A stretch of DNA of 64,000 bases, taken from positions 276,186-340,185 of the forward strand of contig JXTB01000166.1 in NCBI GenBank assembly GCA_002914805.1. Direction: 5' to 3'. Shown here in pieces: positions 47,658 through 58,599 of this stretch. How positions within the stretch are numbered: the first letter of the stretch is position 1; the number at the start of each line of letters is the position of its first letter. The stretch comes from Parasponia andersonii. Lineage: Eukaryota; Streptophyta; Magnoliopsida; Rosales; Cannabaceae. A program made the translations under genes and the position numbers. A model generated the notes under the pieces. That model was not told the origin of the DNA. It saw only the letters and a program-made list of their open reading frames with translations, and made no database searches.

Positions 47658-49653
47658 TGTGGTGCCCAAGATTCTCACATGCATATTAAGCCAATAATAA
47701 ATATGTTCTAATTGCATATTAAGCATCTAGAAGTCATGAATACTAGTTTCATAGTAACATGCCCATTCATTATATTATGTTCATTTACATACATGTTATT
47801 ACACTAATGATTGTCAAAGTGTCTCAATGCAGTGTAAAGGTTCAATACTCTTAAAGAGAGAGAGCTCGGTGTGCTAAAAGTACAAAGAATATATTATGAA
47901 AGTAATACTATATGCACATGCATTAAGATCGTAGTTGTTGATAATTTGGTCAAATAGTAGTTTTTCGATGTAATTTTCATGCATTTCGGAGCCAAATTCA
48001 CGGGATGTTGAACATGTCAAATAGACTTGATTCAATGTCTAGGACTCATTTATAGCATTTTATTTGTTGTCTCCAAGCATTCAGGACACTAATTCGTATT
48101 TAGTCGCACTAAGCTAACTTAGATTAGGCTTATCGCGTAATGTTGTTTTTGTGCATTTTAATAATTGAGTGTTGATACTATGTTTGCATTATTAAATAGA
48201 GTCTAATTGACTTTTTTTTTTTATGTTTAATGATCGGTTAAGGGGCTAGGTTCCACAAAATTACAATAAGATAGGCCATATAGGATCATAAGTCAAAGTA
48301 TGACTAGTTTTCACTTTCTAAGGTAGGATTCACCAACTTTGGCTACACTTGGGTGTATAGGAATGACCAGCAATGTGGTGACTATGCTAAGGATGTTTTA
48401 GAGCTAGACACATGGAAAGTAATGTATAAAATACCCTAAATACCCGTTAGAATTTAAGTTATACCTTTTCTTAGCCATTAAGTGTTGATTTTGGGTCAAA
48501 TCTAGTCATTTACTTTCCCTTTCTCTCCAGCCACGACCTGAAACTCTCAAATGCTTTTTCTTACTTCTCTCAACTTCCCTCAAATATTTCCAAGAGTTTC
48601 CAAGTGGTAGAACTCAAATTAGAGTCCTAGAAAGCAAGATATACCAAAACTAGTCAAGGTGATTAGCACACCAATCTCTAGAGGATATTGGCTCTTCCCA
48701 CTATCAATTCCTATTCAGGACACGAGGTAAGTAAAGACTTACAACTGCATGACAAGAACTTTATGAAAGATGTAATTAGGCAAAACTTACTTACTCCTAA
48801 AAGTTATGAAATGGCATGTGCATGACACGTCTTGCATGCAAATGGAAAATTTTATTAAAAGAGTATTTGAATATGAGTACCATTGTACCAATTTTATAAG
48901 ATATGTTTTAATGACAATTGCTAGTCTGTCAGAGCTGGATAGGTAAGTCTGTTGATGCAGACTCTCTCGTTGAAGCGGGATTTGCAGATCTTATGATATG
49001 TCTCGTTGAAGCGGGATGCCCCTTTGATGAGGGAAGGAGTTTTCAAAAACCTCACACGACAGTCGCATCTTATTTTTACTCATGGCCAGAGTTTCCGCCC
49101 AATGTTATCCCGACCTATCGACTTACGGGACAAGCAATGTGCTAAGGGGCCCAACTAAGAATAATTTTTAAGAAAAATGCATGGACTCAAATATTTAAGA
49201 AAGAAAAGGGTACAATAGGAACTTTATGAGATTTTAAAGCATTCATAAGCATGCATAGTTTTTACTTACTAAGCTTTAGCTCATTTTAGTCTTGTGATGC
49301 AGATGAGGAGGCATATTTTGGTATTGACTAGCTGGTTGCCTAGTTTGTCTTTTGTCGCCATGATCATACAGATGTAGATGAGCTTGACCTATGGGCGACA
49401 ATTTTGTTTTGAGATATTTGGGGTGTAATGTAAATACTACTGCTGATGGCAAAATAGATTGATGAAATCTTTTTTGATTGTACATTTTGTGAAGACACTT
49501 TAAACAAGAAATGCCATGCAGTTACTTTTGTCCAAAAGTTTTGGAAAGTTCAAATTTTGCCCCTTTTTTTTAACAAAAGATAATGTTTAAGAAAGAATAA
49601 TACTTCATAGTTTGACTGTACATGATAATATGGTTAAACTAGGGGGTGTTACA
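47658..49653 (+). repeat. 5' LTR of gypsy A
   Basis: It runs from TGTGGTGCCCAAGATTCTC to GGGGGTGTTACA, followed by a Met-type PBS. It is 1996 bases long and the reverse complement of the LTR type seen at 44757-47155. Inside it, the 17-base word TCTCGTTGAAGCGGGAT occurs twice (48965-48981 and 49001-49017), suggestive of a duplicated control element in U3. Confidence 0.9.
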
Positions 49654-49655
49654 GT

Positions 49656-49673
49656 ATTGGTTTCAGAGCGGAG
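49656..49673 (+). other. Primer-binding site of gypsy A
   Basis: TTGGTTTCAGAGCGGAGG follows the LTR by two bases; it is close to TGGTATCAGAGC, the Met-tRNA PBS used by chromoviruses. Confidence 0.85.
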
Positions 49674-49844
49674 GTTTAATCGTTTCTGAAGACTGTCTAC
49701 ATAGGTATGATCATGTGACAAAAAACTCAGTCAACCAGTAAATTTTAATTTCCTATGTTAGCATTAAATTTGATGTCATATGTTTTATCTTTATTATTGG
49801 CTCTCATGCGTGGATATAAAGAAATGGAAACTATACAGGGAATC

Positions 49845-51023
49845 ATGCCAAGGGCTAAGGGTCAAACTAGTGAGTGAAAGAATTATAAGACAAGTACTAC
49901 TGAAAATGAGATCAACAAGGAAGTTGTTATAGGAAGGTTGACAAAGTTGGTTGAGACACAAGCAAGACAGTTAGAAAGGCTTATAGAAAGGGAGGACAGG
50001 CGTAGAGATCAAGCACTACCATAGGCCATAGTTAGACAAGAAAATTATGAACCCGCTTATGAGAGGTTTAGAAAGAATAAGCCTCCAGCTTTCAAGGGTG
50101 AAATTGATCTACTGCTAGCAGAAGAGTGGGTTAGGAGTATTGAGGGTATTTTCGATTACATTAGAATCCCTGATGAGGAAAAAGTTTCATATGCCACTTT
50201 TATATTCCAGATGGATGCTAGACACTGGTGGGATTCTATGAAGTCCATCACTGACACTACCAGGCTTACTTGGGAGCAGTTTAAGAAAATATTCTACAGA
50301 AAATATTTTAGCAATGCACATAGGATATTAAAGGCTGCTGAGTTTGTTAATCTAAAGTAGGGAGGTATGTCTATTAGTGACTATATAAAGAAATTTGAAG
50401 AGTTATCCCGATTTACTCCACACATGGAGAATACTAATGAGCTACAAGTAAACTAGTTTCTTCAAGACCTCAAGGCAGAAATTTATTGGGATGCTAAGAT
50501 ATCTGCTCATAAAGATATGCCGTGTGCTGAGGTTGTAGATAAAGCACTTGAAGCCGAAGAAGCCGAACTAAGAGTTATAAGAGCTCAAGAAATTCGCAGG
50601 AATATAAATATGGCAAGGAGAAATACAACTTTCGGAAGAGGATCTCAACCAAGGGCTAGTGGAAATAAGAGAAAGTGGCAATAGAATAAAGGAGAAAGAC
50701 AAGAGCCCCAAAAACATCAAGCTACGAACTAGCAGATACAATAAACTACGACCCAAACGACTATCTGTCCTAAATGCAGGAAGACTCATCATAGAGAATG
50801 TCTAATGGGTTCTGGTGCTTGTTTCTTATGTGGAAAATCTGGACACTATGCAAAGAATTGTCCGAATGCTACAAATGAGCAAAAGAAAGTCCCAGCTCGT
50901 GTGTATACAATGACCAAAAAAGATGATGAGGCGAACCCATCTATTGTAGTAGGTGAGATTCTTATCTTTGATATTCCTATTCATGCAATAATAGATTCAG
51001 GGGCTACATATTCATTTGCATAA
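49845..51023 (+). pseudogene. gag and start of protease of gypsy A
   Basis: The start is the ATG at 49845 (MPRAKGQTSE). The retrotransposon Gag core follows: PPAFKGEIDLLLAEEWVRSIE, MDARHWWDSMK and LTWEQFKKIFYRKYF, then KALEAEEAELRV. The CCHC knuckle CFLCGKSGHYAKNC is at about 50820-50862 and the protease active site IIDSGATYSFA at 50986-51020. The frame is colinear but interrupted by about eight stops (for example 50022, 50358, 50454, 50682, 50730, 51021). Most are TAG where Gln (CAG) is expected. So the gene is killed by point changes, not by rearrangement. Confidence 0.85.
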
Positions 51024-51032
51024 CCTGCATTT

Positions 51033-53357
51033 TTGAGGAAATTGGGCAAAACACTTGAGTACTTGAATTTCAAATATTGTGTAACCATTCCATCAGAAGA
51101 AGTTTTATGTTCTGATCAAGTTCTCCAGGCATGTCTAATCCAAATAGCTGGTAAAGACTTGTGTGTAGATTTGATAGTATTGGATATGCAAGATTCTGAA
51201 GTTATCTTAGGTATGGATTGGTCATCAAAATACCATGCTACTATTGATTGCTATTTGAAGAGGGTAGTGTTTCAGCCACCAAGTACAGAGAAGTTCACTT
51301 TTGTTGGTACTAGTGGAAACTCGATGATTCCAATAGTCTCCTCAATAAAAGCAGGGAAGTTACTAGAAAAGGGATGCATGGATTTCTTGGCCAAAATTAT
51401 GGATAATAGAGAAGAGTTAAAAGTGAAGCCTGAAGAAGTGCCAATAGTTAGTGAATTTCTAGATGTATTTCCTGAAGATTTGTCTCGGTTACCACCTAAT
51501 AGAGAGATAGAGTTTGTTATTGACTTATTGCCCGGTACGGCTCCTATTTCGAAAGCACCTTATAGAATGGCTCCAGCAGAGTTAAAGGAATTGAAAGTAC
51601 AGTTACAAGAGTTATTAGACAAGGGTTTTATTTGCCCAAGCTTTTCACCATGGGGTGCTCTAGTTTTGTTTATAAAGAAGAAAGATGGGACTATGAGGCT
51701 TTGCATTGATTATAAGGAGCTGAATAAGGTCACAATCAAAAACAAGTATCCACTTCCAAGAATTGATGATCTGTTTGATCAACTGAAAGGAGCTTCTGTT
51801 TTTTCAAAGATTGATCAAAGATCAGGATACCATCAGTTAAAAATTAAGGAGGAAAATATTCCACAAACTGCTTTTAGAACTAGATATAGACACTATGAGT
51901 TTTTAGTAATGCCTTTTCGATTAACTAATGCCCCAGCTGCTTTCATGGACATGATGAATCGAGTGTTTAAGGATTTCCTAGATAAATTCGTTATAGTTTT
52001 CATCGATGATATTTTGATTTACTCATGCTCAAGAGACGAGCATATGGAACATTTGAGGACTGTGTTGAGAATTCTTAGGGAAAAGCAGTTGTATGCTAAG
52101 TTTAAGAAGTGCGAATTTTGGTTAGAAAAAGTTATCTTCCTTGATCATGTGGTTTTTGAAAATGGTATTTCTATGGATCCAACGAAAGTTGAGGCTATGA
52201 GCAATTGGCCAAGACCTATAAATATTTCTGAGATTCATAGTTTCTTGGGATTAATGGGTTATTATAGACATTTTGTTGAAGGTTTCTCAAAGCTGGCTTC
52301 TCGATTGACTCATTTAACAAGGAAGAATNAAGAGTTATTAGACAAGGGTTTTATTTGCCCAAGCTTTTCACCATGGGGTGCTCTAGTTTTGTTTATAAAG
52401 AAGAAAGATGGGACTATGAGGCTTTGCATTGATTATAAGGAGCTGAATAAGGTCACAATCAAAAACAAGTATCCACTTCCAAGAATTGATGATCTGTTTG
52501 ATCAACTGAATGGAGCTTCTGTCTTTTCAAAGATTGATCAAAGATTAGGATACCATCAGTTAAAAATTAAGGAGGAAAATATTCCACAAACAGCTTTTAG
52601 AACTAGATATAGACACTATGAGTTTTTAGTAATGCCTTTTGGATTAACTAATGCCCCAGCTGCTTTCATGGACATGATGAATCGAGTGTTTAAGGATTTC
52701 CTAGATAAATTCATTATAGTTTTCATCGATGATATTTTGATTTACTCATGCTCAAGAGACGAGCATATGGAACATTTGAGGACCGTGTTGAGAATTCTTA
52801 GGGAAAAGCAGTTGTATGCTAAGTTTAAGAAGTGCGAATTTTGGTTAGAAAAAGTTATCTTCCTTGGTCATGTGGTTTCTGAAAATGGTATTTCTATGGA
52901 TCCAACGAAAGTTGAGGCTATGAGCAATTGGCCAAGACCTATAAATGTTTCTGAGATTCATAGTTTCTTGGGATTAATGGGTTATTATAGACATTTTGTT
53001 GAAGGTTTCTCAAAGCTGGCTTCTCGATTGACTCATTTAACAAGGAAGAATATGAAGTTTCACTGGAACGAAAAATGTGAAAGGAGTTTTGAGGAATTGA
53101 AGCATCGTTTGATAATAGCCCATATACTTTCAATACCATCCAAATCAGGAGGATTTGTTGTTTATAGTGATGTCTCAAAGATTGGTCTAGGATGTGTTCT
53201 GATGCAAAATAGCAAAGTCATTGCTTATGCATCTAGGCAATTGAAGGAATATGAAAAGAAGTATCCTACTCATGATTTAGAGCTAGCAGTAGTTGTCTTT
53301 GCACTGAAAATTTGGAGACACTATCTCTATGAGTCTACACAGATCACAAGAGTCTAA
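51033..53357 (+). CDS. pol of gypsy A: protease C-terminus, RT and RNase H (RT duplicated)
   Basis: This is the longest open frame in the window. It holds the protease C-terminal lobe ([16 protein letters not shown] near 51210), the linker [17 protein letters not shown] with [20 protein letters not shown] and catalytic FIDDILIYS (both Asp kept), and RNase H ([26 protein letters not shown]). RT appears twice, 51607-52328 and 52330-53051, joined by one N. The insert is 723 bases including the N and so keeps the frame. The first copy has PFRLTNAPA, the second the canonical PFGLTNAPA. The true frame is probably about 240 codons shorter. A frameshift near 53340 ends it inside RNase H. The product would copy element RNA in cytoplasmic particles. 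Confidence 0.75.
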   Translation: MRKLGKTLEYLNFKYCVTIPSEEVLCSDQVLQACLIQIAGKDLCVDLIVLDMQDSEVILGMDWSSKYHATIDCYLKRVVFQPPSTEKFTFVGTSGNSMIPIVSSIKAGKLLEKGCMDFLAKIMDNREELKVKPEEVPIVSEFLDVFPEDLSRLPPNREIEFVIDLLPGTAPISKAPYRMAPAELKELKVQLQELLDKGFICPSFSPWGALVLFIKKKDGTMRLCIDYKELNKVTIKNKYPLPRIDDLFDQLKGASVFSKIDQRSGYHQLKIKEENIPQTAFRTRYRHYEFLVMPFRLTNAPAAFMDMMNRVFKDFLDKFVIVFIDDILIYSCSRDEHMEHLRTVLRILREKQLYAKFKKCEFWLEKVIFLDHVVFENGISMDPTKVEAMSNWPRPINISEIHSFLGLMGYYRHFVEGFSKLASRLTHLTRKNXELLDKGFICPSFSPWGALVLFIKKKDGTMRLCIDYKELNKVTIKNKYPLPRIDDLFDQLNGASVFSKIDQRLGYHQLKIKEENIPQTAFRTRYRHYEFLVMPFGLTNAPAAFMDMMNRVFKDFLDKFIIVFIDDILIYSCSRDEHMEHLRTVLRILREKQLYAKFKKCEFWLEKVIFLGHVVSENGISMDPTKVEAMSNWPRPINVSEIHSFLGLMGYYRHFVEGFSKLASRLTHLTRKNMKFHWNEKCERSFEELKHRLIIAHILSIPSKSGGFVVYSDVSKIGLGCVLMQNSKVIAYASRQLKEYEKKYPTHDLELAVVVFALKIWRHYLYESTQITRV
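51607..53051 (+). repeat. Tandem duplicate of 722 bases joined by one N
   Basis: Positions 51607-52328 and 52330-53051 are nearly identical, with about a dozen differences seen (for example LKGAS/LNGAS, RSGYH/RLGYH, KFVIV/KFIIV, NISEIH/NVSEIH). The single N at 52329 lies exactly between them, as at 26698. This looks like contig ends or haplotype copies placed in series. Confidence 0.85.
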
Positions 53358-55042
53358 AGTATTTCTTTACCCAAAAAGAACTGAATATGAGACAAAGAAG
53401 ATGACTTGAACTAGTGAAAGATTATGACTGTGAGATTAACTATCATCCAGGAAAAGCCAATGTGGTTGCTGATGCTCTAAGTAGGAAATCATTGGCTACT
53501 ATGACTATTAAGCATGTTGATATGAAACATCTCTTAATGGATTTACATAAGTTAGAGTTGGAGATTGTGCCTACAGGATTAACAGAAAGATTGGCAGCTC
53601 CTATGCTACAACCAACAATTTTAGAGAAAATTAAATGAGGCTAGAATACAGATCCCTATATGATGAATTTAAAGAGTAAGATAGAATCTGGAAAGGAGAT
53701 AGCCTTCCAGATTTCTGGGGATGGTGTAATCAGATATGGAAATAGATTATGTGTACCTAGTGGAATTATTAGAAAAGAGATATTGACGGAAGCTCATACC
53801 ACTTCCTACTCTATGTATCCTGGTACTACAAAGATGTATAGAGACTTAAAGGTGTATTGCTGGTGGCCTGGTATGAAGAAAGATGTGGTTGAGTTTATAG
53901 AACAGTGTCTCACGTGCCAGTGAGTCAAAGCTGAACATCAAAGACCCGCTGGGAAATTAAAGCCTTTGAATATACCCGAATGGAAATGGGAAGAGATTGC
54001 TATGGATCTTGTTGTTGGACTTCCTAAGACAACTAAGGGACATGATACTATTTAGGTGATTATGGATAGATATACAAAATCAGCTCATTTCCTTCCTGTT
54101 AGAATAACCTATAACTTGGATCAGTTTGCTCGGTTATATGTTCAGGAGATTGTGAGACTACATGGTGTTCCAAAAGTTATCATTTCTGATCGAGATTCTA
54201 GATTTACTTCAAAATTTTGGAGGAGTGTGCAAGAGGCAATGGGTACAAAATTGGCATTTAGTACAGCTTTTCATCCTGAAACTGATGGGCAATCAGAGAG
54301 GACTATACAGACCCTTGAAGATATGCTCAGAGCTTGTGTGTTGGATTTCCATTGATCTTGGAGCAAATACCTGCCACTTATAGAATTTGCTTACAATAAC
54401 AGTTACCAAGCTTCCATTGAAATGCCCCCGTATGAAGCATTGTATAGAAGAAAGTGCAGATCTCCTATTCATTGGGATGAGATGGGGGAGAGAAAATTTA
54501 TGGGTCCAGAATTAATAAGAGAGACAAATGAGGTAGCAGAAAAGATTCGAAAAAGGATACTAGCTGCTCAAAGTAGACAGAAACATTATTCAGATACTCA
54601 AAGAAGAAAACTAGAATTTAACATTGGAGATAAAGTGTTCTTAAAGGTTGCTCCCATGAAAGGAATCATGAGATTTTGGAAGAAAGGAAAGTTAAGTCCC
54701 AGATATGTAGGTCTTTTTGAGATGCTCAACAAAGTTGGAGATGTTGCCTATAGACTTGCTTTGCCACCATCATTGTTGAATGTACACAATGTATTTCATG
54801 TCTCTATGTTAAGAAGGTACATTTCAAATCTTTCACATGTTCAGAATTTTGAGCAATTGGAGCTAAATCAAGACGTGAGTTATGAGGAACATCCAGTGAA
54901 GATTTTGGATACAAAAGAAAAACAACTTAGAAACAAGAAAATCCCTTTGGTCAAAGTATTATGGAAGAACCATGACGTGGAAGAAGCCAAATGGGAAAGA
55001 GAGGAAAAGATGAAAACTAAGTATCCACACTTATTTTGGTAA
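53358..55042 (+). pseudogene. RNase H end and integrase of gypsy A
   Basis: The RNase H tail and linker continue in a shifted frame (HYHPGKANVVADALSRKS near 53440-53490). Integrase follows: the zinc-binding region ends in EQCLTCQ (53905), and the core shows [18 protein letters not shown] and [14 protein letters not shown], so all three catalytic positions D, D and E are kept (54066-54330). The C-terminal part 54422-55042 has LSPRYVGLFEML, HNVFHVSMLRRY and the chromodomain-like tail LRNKKIPLVKVLWKNHDVE. Stops lie near 53406, 53921, 54053 and 54353; the first and third replace Trp. The final stop is TAA at 55040. Confidence 0.85.
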
Positions 55043-55063
55043 GCAAATGCTCATTACACTAAA

Positions 55064-55127
55064 GACATGCTCATTCATTATGTTATGTTTATTTACATAC
55101 ATATTATTACACTAATGATTGTCGAAG
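55064..55127 (+). repeat. Remnant of the 3' LTR of gypsy A
   Basis: About 64 bases (GACATGCTCATTCATTATG to GATTGTCGAAGT) match 47758-47821 in the 5' LTR. The first 100 bases of the LTR, the PPT and the rest of the LTR are deleted. Confidence 0.8.
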
Positions 55128-55503
55128 TTGGTTCATAGTTTTCTTGCCTAGCCATAATTTGTCCTGGTAATTGTTCTTATCTTTTTTGATATTGCTATGT
55201 AAGCTTCTCTATTCGTTGAGCTTGTCTCTCTATTAACTTAGGCAATTGATGTATAGTAGTATCTTTATCATTTTCTTGATTACTTCTCTATTGGCTAGTT
55301 TGACCTTTACCCTTAGTATGATTTTTTGTACAGTGATCCTTTACCTATAAACAAACATAATAGCCAATAATAATGTGTGAATCAAACTTACAGAACAGAA
55401 ATAAATTACATATATGAAAATAATTAGACTTACTAGATCGGAAAAAATAATAAACTCAAGTTATTGTGAGGAAACTAATAAGTTATTATAATAGGTTTAT
55501 GGA
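55128..55503 (-). pseudogene. N-terminal gag and leader of gypsy C
   Basis: The minus strand from about 55319 leftward reads like the start of A's gag: KGQTSQ-type, then KLIERQAQRIEKL and MARQENYEPT. The initiator codon corresponds to ATA, so it is lost, and stops are present. The leader 55320-55503 still matches A's leader (CATTATTATTGGCT words). This orients and joins C across the insertion of A. The section of gag between the YEPT and SMKSI words was lost with A's 3' LTR. Confidence 0.75.
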
Positions 55504-56773
55504 TGTTGTAAAACATTTGTTACAACAGAATTACTGGATCGCTCACAACACACGTGCACAAGAGAAAATCCAATTTTGAAAACTTTACTGTTCTTGTATC
55601 CTTTTGCCTTATTTTCTTTATTAAATATTTCTAGAAGGATAATAGGGATTATTACTGATGGATTTTTGTGACTAAGCTCGACCTAATTGATTGAGATATT
55701 TTATCTCAATTTTCCTTTAATTAAGTTTCTATTTTTCACTTGATTCTTCCTATTTATTACCTCAAATCTTAGATAAAGATTATTTATAAGTGTATAAGTA
55801 GAATCAAGATAATATTTCATCTATTATGGTTTAGATTACATTCTTATTAAATTAATATAATTAATTTATAAGCTATCAAGATTTTCTGCTGAAATCTACT
55901 GCAACATATTTCACTATTTATGGACAATTTTCTTATCTAACTTTGATTGTCTCTAATTTATTGAGAAATCAATCATTGCCTTTAATAAAAATTTTTGTAG
56001 GTAAATAAGAGTTATTTCAGGTGATTAAGAAGAGCCAAAATTATGGAGAACTTTTCTCAATACACCTAGACACTTTTCAAATACAATTCATGAAAGCTGT
56101 TGCAACAAATATCTGATAATCCAAATAATGAATGACAACAGATTTACATCACATTTTATGGCAATTCATTCCTTTCTTATTTTCAGCCTATTCATACCAA
56201 AGGAGTACAGAATTGGGGCTGGAAATTCATCTATAAAAATTCAACAAGACCATTGGATATGTATGCACTTCATTGAAGAGAAAATACTCTTTGAAAGAGC
56301 TTTTATGTACGACATATAGTTTGTTCTATTGCCATTATAAGACCTAGAGAGTTTTAGGGTTTTCTAGGTACTTTGTTATCTTGTTCTTCAAGAGGAAGAA
56401 TAATACGTCTTTGGGAGGAGACAGATCTAGACCAGTGAAGGGAGTTTATATGTGTAGGATCAACAAAACGAGGAGACTCACTAAACAAGATTAGTAGAAT
56501 TGTTACAACATATTATGGCAATTGAAAAGAGGGAGTCTTTTGTTGTATTAGTCAATTGGTATTTGTAATCTTGACACTTTACTAATTCGTTTAATCTCTA
56601 GGCGTGGCCCCATAAAGTAGGTGAGGTCCGAATAATTTTAAAAACATATTGTATTCATCTCTTTATATTTTATGTTCTGTTGCAACATATGCACTTGTTA
56701 TTGCAACATATTTTGTCTGCATGTTACAACGTGATTAATTAATTATTTGGTTATACCAAAAACAACTCTTTCA
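55504..56773 (+). repeat. 5' LTR of copia E
   Basis: The right end is set by the PBS at 56775 (LTR ends CTCTTTCA). The left end is placed at TGTTGTAAAAC (55504), where similarity to the leader of C stops, but it could lie up to 100 bases upstream. The LTR contains several TTGCAACA/TTACAACA words (near 55519, 55900, 56099, 56501, 56680, 56701 and 56723). Confidence 0.65.
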
Positions 56774-56774
56774 A

Positions 56775-56789
56775 TTGGTATCAGAGTAG
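56775..56789 (+). other. Primer-binding site of copia E
   Basis: TTGGTATCAGAGTAG lies one base after the LTR end and is nearly identical to the Met-tRNA PBS TGGTATCAGAGC. Confidence 0.9.
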
Positions 56790-56841
56790 AGTCTTTTAAA
56801 TATTAGTGAGATTTTGGGATTTTCTGATCTATTTTGTTAGT

Positions 56842-58440
56842 ATGTCTTTCTTGAATGATAGAGGTTCAATATCTCATCCACCATTATTCGACAGGACCAG
56901 TTATCTGTACTAGAAGTCCAGAATGAAGGCGTTCATTCAAGCTTTAGATATTAAAGCCTGGAGATCGATTCATATTAGAGGGTCATATCTTATAATCAAA
57001 GTTGATGATGGAACTATTTCAATGAAGCTGGAAATTGATTGGTCCTCTCAAGATGATCTGTTGGCCAGCTACAACACCAAGGCTTTATATGCCATTTTTA
57101 ATGGATGTGATATAAGGCAAATCAAGCTGATCTCCTTATGTGAAGCTGAAAATGAGGCATTGGAAATCCTTCAAACATACTTTGAAGGATCAGGTGATGT
57201 TAAGCATAATAAACTCACTTCTCTCACTACTAGATTTGAGGAATTACGTATGGAAGAAAATGCAAAATTTTCTGGACATTATACTAAAGTATGTGATATA
57301 GCTAACGAATCTTTTACTCTTCGTGAAAAGATCCCTGAATCTATAATGGTTAGAAAGATTGTATGGTCTCTTCTAGATAGGTTTCAGCCAAAGATCATCA
57401 CAATAGAAAAAAGTAAAAATCTAGACATAATGAAGGTGGTTGATTTGATGAGTTCCTTATGAGCTCTTGAATGAAATTGAAAAGTAAGACAAAGGAGAAA
57501 TCAATTGCTTTTAAGACAACACAAGAAAGAGTGGAACCCTTAAATGAGGAAAATGATGATGATGAACTTGCTCTACTCAACAAAAATTTCAAGAAGAATG
57601 TAGGCAAAAATTCAAAAACTAATTCCTCTTCCATCAAAACTATGAAAGGTAAGTCCTCTTTCAAATCCGTTGATTCTTCAAATAAAAAGGGTATTCAATG
57701 CATGGAATATGAAGGATATAGGAATATTCAAAGAATCTGATGGAAGCGAAGAAGAAGATATGGTGAGTAATATTGCTCTCACTACCTCCTTGTTTTATGA
57801 CTCACAGTTTGTGCTGCAGATAGATGCAGATTCTATTACAATTGAAGCGGTCTCTTATAATACATCTATTACCGAAGGTGATGTCGCAACAGAATCTGTG
57901 AAATTAGATGATGTTACAACAGAAGTAGGATCAGATGATGACAAATAAGAACCTGATGAGGATTCAATTCGAGTGATATATTAGAAAATGTACACTCAAT
58001 GGTTAAAGGTATGTGCTGATAATCTTCTTTTGGTAAGTAATAACACTACACTTATGAAATCCAAAGAAGAATATGAAATAAAAGTGCAAAGTTTACATTC
58101 CATCATTTTTGAAAAAGATAAAAAACTAAAAAAATTATCTGTTGAACTGGAAAGAACTCAAAAAGGAGTGAAAATGTTGAGTTCAAAACCTGGAAGGTTA
58201 GATCACATTCTGATAATTAGAAAATCCACTGGAGACAATAGTGGATTAAGATTCAAAGGTGTGAGATTTAATTCTGAAACTGTGTTTTTAAAACTAACTG
58301 CATCTATTGCAACAACTTTGCAATCTATTGTAACAACAAGTAAAGCCAGTTTTCGTTCAAATCTGAGTGATAAGACCCGTAAGTTTGTTCCTGTTTGCCA
58401 TTTTTGTAGGGTTAAAGGTCATATCTGACCAAGGTGTTTT
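56842..58440 (+). pseudogene. gag of copia E
   Basis: The start is ATG 56842 (MSFLNDRGSISHPPLFDRTSY); a TAG replaces Trp before KSRMKAFIQALDIKAW. The clean frame 56923-57462 covers the Gag core with a UBN2-type region (LQTYFEGSGDVKHNKLTSL, FEELRM, ESIMVRKIVWSLLDRF). After stops near 57462-57476 come an acidic/lysine-rich middle region in shifting frames (57471-57948) and a coiled-coil-like segment (57988-58200). The zinc knuckle CHFCRVKGHI with a final Cys lies at 58396-58436, its Trp codon mutated to TGA. This Gag is long, as in SIRE elements. Confidence 0.8.
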
Positions 58441-58599
58441 ACAATGATGAATTTTTTTGAGAATAATTATTTGGACAAATCATTTGTTTATCCATCTCAA
58501 AGAAAAACACCTAGATCCAAAATTGATTTGCAAACTGGTTCCAAGTAAGTTTAGGTAAGAAAATCTAATGTTAAATATTTTGTTGGTTTTAAATGTTTA

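Larger units (their letters stand above)
47658..55127 (+). mobile_element. Ty3/gypsy chromovirus A (Tekay/Del type), nested in gag of C
   Basis: This plus-strand element has a complete 5' LTR (47658-49653), PBS, gag, protease, RT, RNase H and integrase in gypsy order. It is the best-preserved element in the window. Its 3' LTR is reduced to about 64 bases (55064-55127), which run directly into the N-terminal gag of element C. The deletion therefore also removed part of C's gag. ATAGA at 47653-47657 would be the left target copy, but the right copy is lost. Confidence 0.85.
28339..55503 (-). mobile_element. Ty3/gypsy chromovirus C (Tekay/Del type), heavily interrupted
   Basis: This minus-strand element begins with its 3' LTR end TGTAATGCCCCC at 28339. 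It proceeds through the LTR (split by element D), PPT (from 40985), IN, RNase H, RT and protease (41040-44517) and gag. Gag is split by a solo LTR (44757-47155) and element A (47658-55127), and its N-terminus and leader are at 55128-55503. Copia element E then cuts it off. The integrase C-terminus has the LRNKKIPLV-VL-RNHEVE block, the chromodomain-like tail typical of Tekay/Del elements. LTR length of about 2.9 kb is also typical. Confidence 0.8.

Noticed and set aside
48918..49145. 75-codon frame in the LTR of A
   Set aside because: It lies in U3-like LTR sequence over the repeated 17-base word; no protein homology.
51033..53357. Novel polyprotein with two RT domains
   Set aside because: The two copies abut a single N and are nearly identical over 722 bases; an assembly artefact is far more likely.
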